This document shows positions 58,856 through 64,000 of a stretch of DNA of 64,000 nt, in pieces. How positions within the stretch are numbered: position 1 is the first letter of the stretch; every line of letters begins with the position of its first letter. The stretch spans positions 310,001-374,000 of the forward strand of contig JACATO010000653.1 of NCBI GenBank assembly GCA_018389105.1, in the 5' to 3' direction. Source of the stretch: Nautilus pompilius (taxonomy: Eukaryota > Mollusca > Cephalopoda > Nautilida > Nautilidae). The notes beneath the pieces are model-generated. The model had not been told where the DNA came from and did no database searches. It saw only the letters and a list, made by a program, of their open reading frames with translations. Made by a program: the position numbers and the translations under genes.

Positions 58856-59709
58856 CCCTTTCTGTGGCGGCATTCCCTTTAAGAAACATCTATATTTTTA
58901 AATGTAATCTAATTGTCAGTGCGAACAGATTGGGGAACACCATGCATTATACGTCTAGCAGAGATGTATAAAAATATTGAGAGCATGAACCACCTCTATC
59001 TTTATATTGTTGTACATAATATTAGTATACATTTTGCTGCAGCTGTGAAAACAACCGTAAGTTTATTTCTGTATATTTATTTTATTAAGTTAAATAATTT
59101 AAATTTAGTGTTTAGCTTTCTTTTGTAATGCTATTCGAATAGATAGCAAGAAAATCTAAAATATTAACGTTTTATTATAGTTACGTTTATTTATTCGGTG
59201 TTCCCAAGATGGAACGCTGTCATAATAGCATTGCCATATAGGATATTTTACATGAATTTTGGGATGGTAGGCTTTTCATTCATGTTATGTTTTATTATAC
59301 TTTATTTACTTATAAATTTATTTAAAAGGTATACTGAAGGAACTGTTTCCAAGTTTAGCATAGTAATAAATAAACTTAACCTATAGGGTATAACCTTATA
59401 TTTCATACTATAATTTTGTTCAGTTAATTCAATCATCACTCAATTTAAGTTTAATAATAATGTATAATTACATTTAATTGTCTTATGATGTTTTATTCAT
59501 CTAATGTTCCCAAATTGGAACACTGTCTGATGAAATTGTATTTGCATTTAGTGATCAGTGTTCCAATTCAGGAACACCATTTTTTTTTTGTTTACTTCTG
59601 TAAAAATAAATAAGGTTTCATAATAGACATGTTCCTTAGTCCTTACAAATAGCATTTACCGAAACAAAAGTGTAAATATAATTTTTTTCATGCCTTGCCT
59701 TCCAAAGGG
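58856..59709. mobile_element. TTAA-flanked non-autonomous piggyBac-type element
   Basis: TTAA at 58852-58855 and 59710-59713 bounds an 854-bp segment. Its ends read CCCTTTCTGTGGCGG on the left and, on the complement of the right, CCCTTTGGAAGGCAAGG. There is no transposase. Three 16-bp palindromic motifs of form GTTCC-N6-GGAAC lie at 59200-59215, 59506-59521 and 59560-59575. It inserted into the hAT element near its left end. Confidence 0.7.
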
Positions 59710-59982
59710 TTAAGACTCCCCAATGCAAGGCGGTGGTACTTCCCAGAGTTTCCAAACGTAACCTTGGGGTTGCCTGACCGTCTACCACCTAAAATCAATA
59801 TATATATATAGGATTTCAAAAAAATCGGATTTTTATAATTTTAAAAAATCATGAATAAAAAATGTATCTTCTGGACTCAGCTAAGACCAATACATAGTCA
59901 TGGTATTCTTCTTATATAATATATGTCATTTTCAGATCAAGAGCTTGAGTGTTTAAATACATTTTTAAGGATTTGAAAAAGG

Positions 59983-61100
59983 CCAGCCAAAAAAAAAAAA
60001 AAAAAACGGATTTTTTAATTCCCTCCAAAATATTAATAAAACCTGGATATAAAATCTCCGATGGAGAAGCAGCTATCGGATGAGATCAGGGGAAAGATCA
60101 TTGGGATGTTTTAGGCTGGTTTGAAGCAGTGCAGGATCACAGAAGAATTAATGCTGCCCGGGTCTACTATCAATGATTTAATCAAGTATAAAAAAACTAG
60201 CAACTGTGAAAAGAATTCCTGGTTCTGGAAGGCCCATGTTATATCCAGGACTGATAATAAAATTCTTCTTGATGCAAAGGGAGAAAACAAAATAATTACC
60301 GATCCCCAACTTACTAAAAAATTTAGAAAATAAAACCAGGAAACACATATCAGTTGAGACGACAAGGACTTGGTTGAAAGGCAAAGGATATCATACCAGA
60401 TCCCAGCTGGTAAAACCTCTTCTGTCAAAAATACATGCAATTAAGATATGACATCTGCAGGGCCTGGGCACATGAACCTGATAATTATTGGAAGCAAGTC
60501 ATTTTTAGTGACAAATCAACATTTAGACTTTTTAGCTCAGATGGAAAAGGCTGGGTCTGGCAACCAGTCAATTTCAGGTATAATAAAGACTATATGGAGT
60601 GTTCAGTAAAATATGGTGGAGGGAAAATTAATGTATGGGGTTGCTTTAGCTATAAAGGCATGGGTGATCTGGTTTTGATCGAAGGAAATATGGAGAAATG
60701 TTCTTATGTAAACATAATAAGGAATAGCTTACAACATTCTGCTGAAAAGATGGGGCTAAATACATTTTTGTTTCAACAGGACAATGACCAGAAGCTCAAG
60801 TCTGCCCATGCAACAGAATTTTTCACCAGAAAAAATATCAAAGTACTTGAATGGCCATCTCAGGCTCCTGATTTAAGCCAAATTGAGCACATTTTGGCCT
60901 ATATTAAAAGGCAATTAAGAGGATTTCATGCATAAAACAAAGAATTATTTGAAGAAGTAAAAGGTTTATGGTATGAAACACCTTTGGAAATCTGTCAGAA
61001 ACATGCTATGTCAATGTCGGAAAGGATTTTACATTGTTTAAGGGCCAAAGGCGACGGGCATACTAAATATTAATTAAAAAATCCGCTTTTTTTGGCACTC
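59983..61100 (+). mobile_element. Tc1-like transposon nested in the hAT element
   Basis: The left part reads CCAAAAA...CGGATTTTTTAATT around 59987-60020. The right part, on the complement, reads GAGTGCCAAAAAAAGCGGAT then TTTTTTAATT around 61100-61068. Exact ends and the TA duplication could not be fixed because of the A run at 59989-60006. The enclosed transposase is of Tc1 type. Confidence 0.75.
60061..61073 (+). pseudogene. Tc1-like DD34E transposase, frameshifted
   Basis: It starts MEKQLSDEIRGKIIGMF with the N-terminal helix-turn-helix, then GLKQCRITEELMLPGSTIND. From 60435 an uninterrupted 166-codon stretch holds VIFSDKSTFRLF (first Asp; usual Glu next to it changed to Lys), GGGKINVWGCFS, FQQDNDQKLKSAH (second Asp) and APDLSQIEH (Glu, with NP changed to SQ), spacing DD34E. 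After one stop (60933-60935) the C-terminal residues continue to GHTKY. A stop near 60113 and a frame change around 60330-60440 break the first half. Confidence 0.85.
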
Positions 61101-61308
61101 AATTTTAAAACTTCATAAAATATATTTATATGTATCACAATAGCTAGCACAAAAACTTGTTTATATTTATTAACAGCAGTTGTATGTGCTGGTACAATTT
61201 TCATATTTAAGAGTTCATCCGTTTGTTTTCTAGTTTCTTAATGTCTTTGTATGTAATTAATTGAAGTAATATTTTAAGTATAAATTTTCCACGTTTTCAG
61301 GCTTACAA

Positions 61309-63094
61309 TGAAGAGAATATTTGAGATTGGATACCAGAAAAGAAAAAAAAGCAGCAGCTTGAAGAGAAACTCAAAAAAGTACCAACACTTGACAGATATT
61401 TTACTCCAGCAACAGATAAGGATCCACAAACTCAAGGTGATCAGCAAAGTCCAAAACAACCACAGCCCAGCGCCTTTGCTACTGAGACAACAGAGTGGGG
61501 GGTTCTCAGCTGAGGGAAACACTGGAAGTGATGCAAATGTGAGTGTTGCAGAGGCAAAATCCGCAGTATAAACAATAAAATTCTCGAAAGTTAATGATCT
61601 TGGTCAATGGGATATCTTAACCAAAGATGAACTCTCATACTGGATCCTTAAAGGTCCTTTAGCATGTCAACACTGGAACGGCCCATTTGAAAACTCTAAG
61701 TGGTTATTCAAAAATCAAGATAGATATTGTTCAAAAGGTCTGTTTCAGTCCAGAAAAGTTAATGATGAAATATATGATGGTTTACCTGTTGAACACTTTT
61801 TAACTTTCCTAGAGTTGGAAAATCACAGTGGTGGAAGTATGGTGGATATAGTGGTGGACTATCTAAGTAAAGGCTGCAAAGTTGATTTCAGTAAGTGCCG
61901 AGGACAGTCATATGATAATGCAGCAAATATGGCTAGTAAATACAATGGAATGCAGCAAGAAATTCTAGAAATAAACAAGCATGCTATGTATATTCCCTGT
62001 GCCAGATATTCACTAAATCTTGTTGGCCGTACTGCAGTAGATTGCTGCTTAGATGCAGTACACTTTTTGCTGTTGTGCAAGAAATATACACTTTCTTTTC
62101 ATCTTCTACAAAGAGGTGGGCTGTGTTGTTATCATTCTTGAATGCAGACTCCACAGTACCAAAGTTCAACATTAGGCGGGAAGTACATGCCAAAGCTGTG
62201 TCTGCCATAAATGAGAGTTACAGGTCAATCATAGATGCTCTAAGTTATCTCCATACTAGAATAAAAGCTGGTACTCTTGGAAAAATGGAGGAATTGGAGT
62301 TTGTTTTTATGCTCACTTATGGACTTATGAACTTGTTTGCTGGAGGAGTTTCACAAAACCAGTAACGCTCTCCAGGATCCACAGATTGCATTTACCACAT
62401 GTATGAATCTGTACACATCACTTTCCCACTTTGTGAAAAATATTCGAGAAAATTTTGATGATATTGATCAAGAAGCTAAATCCAAACTGCCTGATATAGA
62501 ATACAACTGTGATGCAGAGAAAGGAAGGAGGGTGAGAAAAAAAACAAGCCAACGATAGAGCTGCACCTTCATTCCTATAATAGATGTCCTTGAAGCAAAC
62601 TTTGCAAAAGAACAACAGTCTACAATTATGCTGCAAACAAATTTTCATTTTTAGTTGATTTAGAAGCTTCAGAGGCACAGCTAAGTGGAGCAGTAGAAAC
62701 TTTGATGAAAGAGTATCCAAACTATGTTGATATTAACCTCACGGGTGAACTGAAGTACTTCCATGCTTATATCAAGCAGAATTATCCAGGAAAAGAACAA
62801 ATTTGCCGCAAAGATCTGTATCAAATCATCTTCCAGGACAAGATTCATTTAGTTTTCCCTAATGTGGAAGCAATATTACGACTATTTTTATGTCTGATGG
62901 TAACAAATTGTTCGGGAGAAAGGTCATTTTCACAGCTAAAGAGAATCAAAAATGAGCTGAGAGCAACCTTGTCTCAAGAAAAACTGTCTGCACTTAGCAT
63001 CATGAGCATAGAAAGCGATAAGCTGCGTAGCATACCATTTGAGGACACAATCCATGAATTTGTTTTTGGGAAATCAAGAAAGAAAATGTTTTAA
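61309..63094 (+). pseudogene. ZMYM1-like hAT transposase, decayed
   Basis: The ATG at 61309 follows an acceptor-like TTTTCCACGTTTTCAG, suggesting a 5' noncoding exon. MKRIFEIGYQKRKK opens the protein. A frame change then leads to LDRYFTPATDKDPQTQ and, near 61640-61745, a TTF-type segment (WILKGPLACQHWNGPF). Part of DUF4371 is deleted. FSKCRGQSYDNAANMASKYN and YIPCARYSLNLVG (61890-62030) are well preserved, and the hAT dimerisation domain is open at 62702-63094 with LMVTNCSGERSFSQLKRIKN and LSALSIMSIESD. Frameshifts near 61340, 62060 and 62365, and stops near 61570, 62560 and 62655, inactivate it. Confidence 0.85.
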
Positions 63095-63487
63095 GTTGTA
63101 TCTGATATCATTTTTCTGATTTTGCATCATTACTTATATTAATAAAAGTGGTCCTGATTACTTATTTTGTCAGCATTTTGTATATATATATATATATTAA
63201 TGTATGTTAAAATTATTTTAAAAATTACATTTAAGTATTGTTTCCAGGGTATACTATATTATAATCTATGATAGAGATCAAGCCTACCAAATAATATGTA
63301 ATCAGTAAATGCATTCATTTGAAAATAACTAGTATTTTTCACTTTAAATGCCATGCTATTAAATAATTAAAAGGCATACATGTTTTCAATTTTTGTGAGA
63401 CCTTCTGGTGTAATTTTTTAACAAGGGGCCTCCAAGCTTTATGTAGCTTAAGGCCTCACCAAGTCTAGATCCGACACTGTTAGTAAC

Positions 63488-64000
63488 CAGATCTTTTGTA
63501 ACCATCCATAAGAGAGGTTTGTGTATTAGAGATGTCAGGGTGTTGGGCCAGTGCTCTCACATTATTGATGGCTGGATAGCCAGAGGAAACAATCTAGATA
63601 ACACTTTTCAGACTTACAAACGATGGGATACAATTATTTTTGGTGGAGAAAGTACACAGTGCCTCTCCGAGTTCTTTAATGGTTTGCATTATTTTGATGA
63701 ACCACCCTTTTGGGGGTGCTTAAAAGATGGACATATTGCTGCTTTCCAAGGCAACCACAGCAGACCACTTGAGCTTACGTAATCAGCAACACACCATCAG
63801 GTTTGATTGACTAAGCTGTTCACCTAGTTTTGTTGGTACTCTTTTCGATAAGTTTGCTATCTGGGTAAAGGATAATTGCCCTGAATCAGTAGATATCTCA
63901 CAGCTGAGAAAGTTCAACATTACAGTGGCAAAACAGTTTGTATACTTGTCATCATCTTGAAAGATGCAGCTCGTCTAGGATGGAATTATTGGTACTGTAA
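63488..64000. other. Unassigned DNA at the right edge
   Basis: Slightly GC-richer than average. An 87-codon plus-strand frame at 63519-63782 (containing GWIARGNNLDNTFQTYKRWD) and a later frame containing AIWVKDNCPESVDISQL are protein-like but match no family I know. It could be an edge of another repeat or a host exon. Confidence 0.3.

Larger units (their letters stand above)
58718..63479 (+). mobile_element. hAT transposon with perfect 8-bp target duplication, two nested insertions
   Basis: The left end starts CAGTGACGGATTTAGGC at 58718. The right end on the complement starts CAGTGTCGGATCTAGAC at 63479. TTAGTAAC occurs on both sides (58710-58717 and 63480-63487), a perfect 8-bp duplication typical of hAT. 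The 4762-bp length includes a TTAA-flanked element (58856-59709) and a Tc1 element (about 59983-61100), both in the region upstream of the transposase coding sequence. The un-nested element would be about 2.8 kb. Confidence 0.93.

Noticed and set aside
63519..63782. 87-codon ORF near the right edge
   Set aside because: It is protein-like but matches no family and has no splice or terminal-repeat context; left as unassigned.
1..64000. CRISPR arrays, operons or prokaryotic genes
   Set aside because: The tandem repeats here lack alternating unique spacers, and all genes found are of eukaryotic type.
1..64000. tRNA genes
   Set aside because: Several B-box-like GTTCGA/GTTCAA strings (for example near 18353 and 21828) have no matching A box or cloverleaf.

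Overview
The window is AT-rich, intron- and repeat-dominated nuclear DNA from an animal. There are no bacterial-style gene clusters; genes are sparse, splice sites follow the metazoan consensus, and most recognisable coding sequence belongs to decayed transposons. The only two long intact ORFs are intronless rhodopsin-class peptide GPCRs that look most like invertebrate FMRFamide-receptor-type receptors. With K02A2.6-like Gypsy, hAT (GTF2IRD2-, ZBED5- and ZMYM1-like), Tc1/mariner, piggyBac, Tigger and Tx1/L1 fossils, this suggests a large invertebrate genome (mollusc, annelid, chelicerate or similar). The species cannot be fixed from sequence alone.

Layout. 1-3 kb: a possible host exon on the minus strand at the window edge, a 49-bp duplication, and otherwise unassigned DNA. 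3.06-6.1 kb: a GC-richer, 5'-truncated Tx1/L1-type LINE with frameshifts. 7.1-14.0 kb: a hAT graveyard, in which an intron-bearing TTF/ZMYM1-type hAT (8681-12718) has inserted into a GTF2IRD2-like hAT and is followed by a ZBED5-like hAT remnant. 14.66-16.53 kb: a complete element with CACTGGTCAAC inverted repeats and TTA target duplications, encoding an uncharacterised protein with the signature GERFHQDI. 16.5-26.4 kb: mostly unassigned AT-rich DNA with one hAT C-terminal fragment. 26.48-27.0 kb: a GC-rich 84-bp tandem array. 27.8-28.4 kb: a CpG-rich promoter with a YY1-type site and two in-phase putative coding exons on the plus strand. 29.5-30.5 kb: a second GTF2IRD2-like hAT remnant. 32.5-33.7 kb: a Tc1 fossil.

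34.8-36.0 and 47.4-48.5 kb: the two GPCR genes, both on the minus strand, with a degraded Gypsy element (42.75-45.35 kb) between them. 49.4-51.8 kb: mariner and piggyBac remnants. 55.0 kb: a Tigger/pogo helix-turn-helix fragment. 56.17-57.79 kb: a Tc1 element with Sleeping-Beauty-like IR/DR termini and a DD34E transposase broken by stops. 58.72-63.48 kb: a hAT element with a perfect 8-bp target duplication, carrying a nested TTAA-flanked piggyBac-type non-autonomous element and a nested Tc1 element.

The likely host genes are the two receptors and the promoter-proximal exons at 28 kb, whose later exons are not identifiable here. If the 28-kb gene is real and long, the receptors could lie in opposite orientation inside one of its introns. 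The rest is transposon archaeology in which nesting gives relative insertion order.
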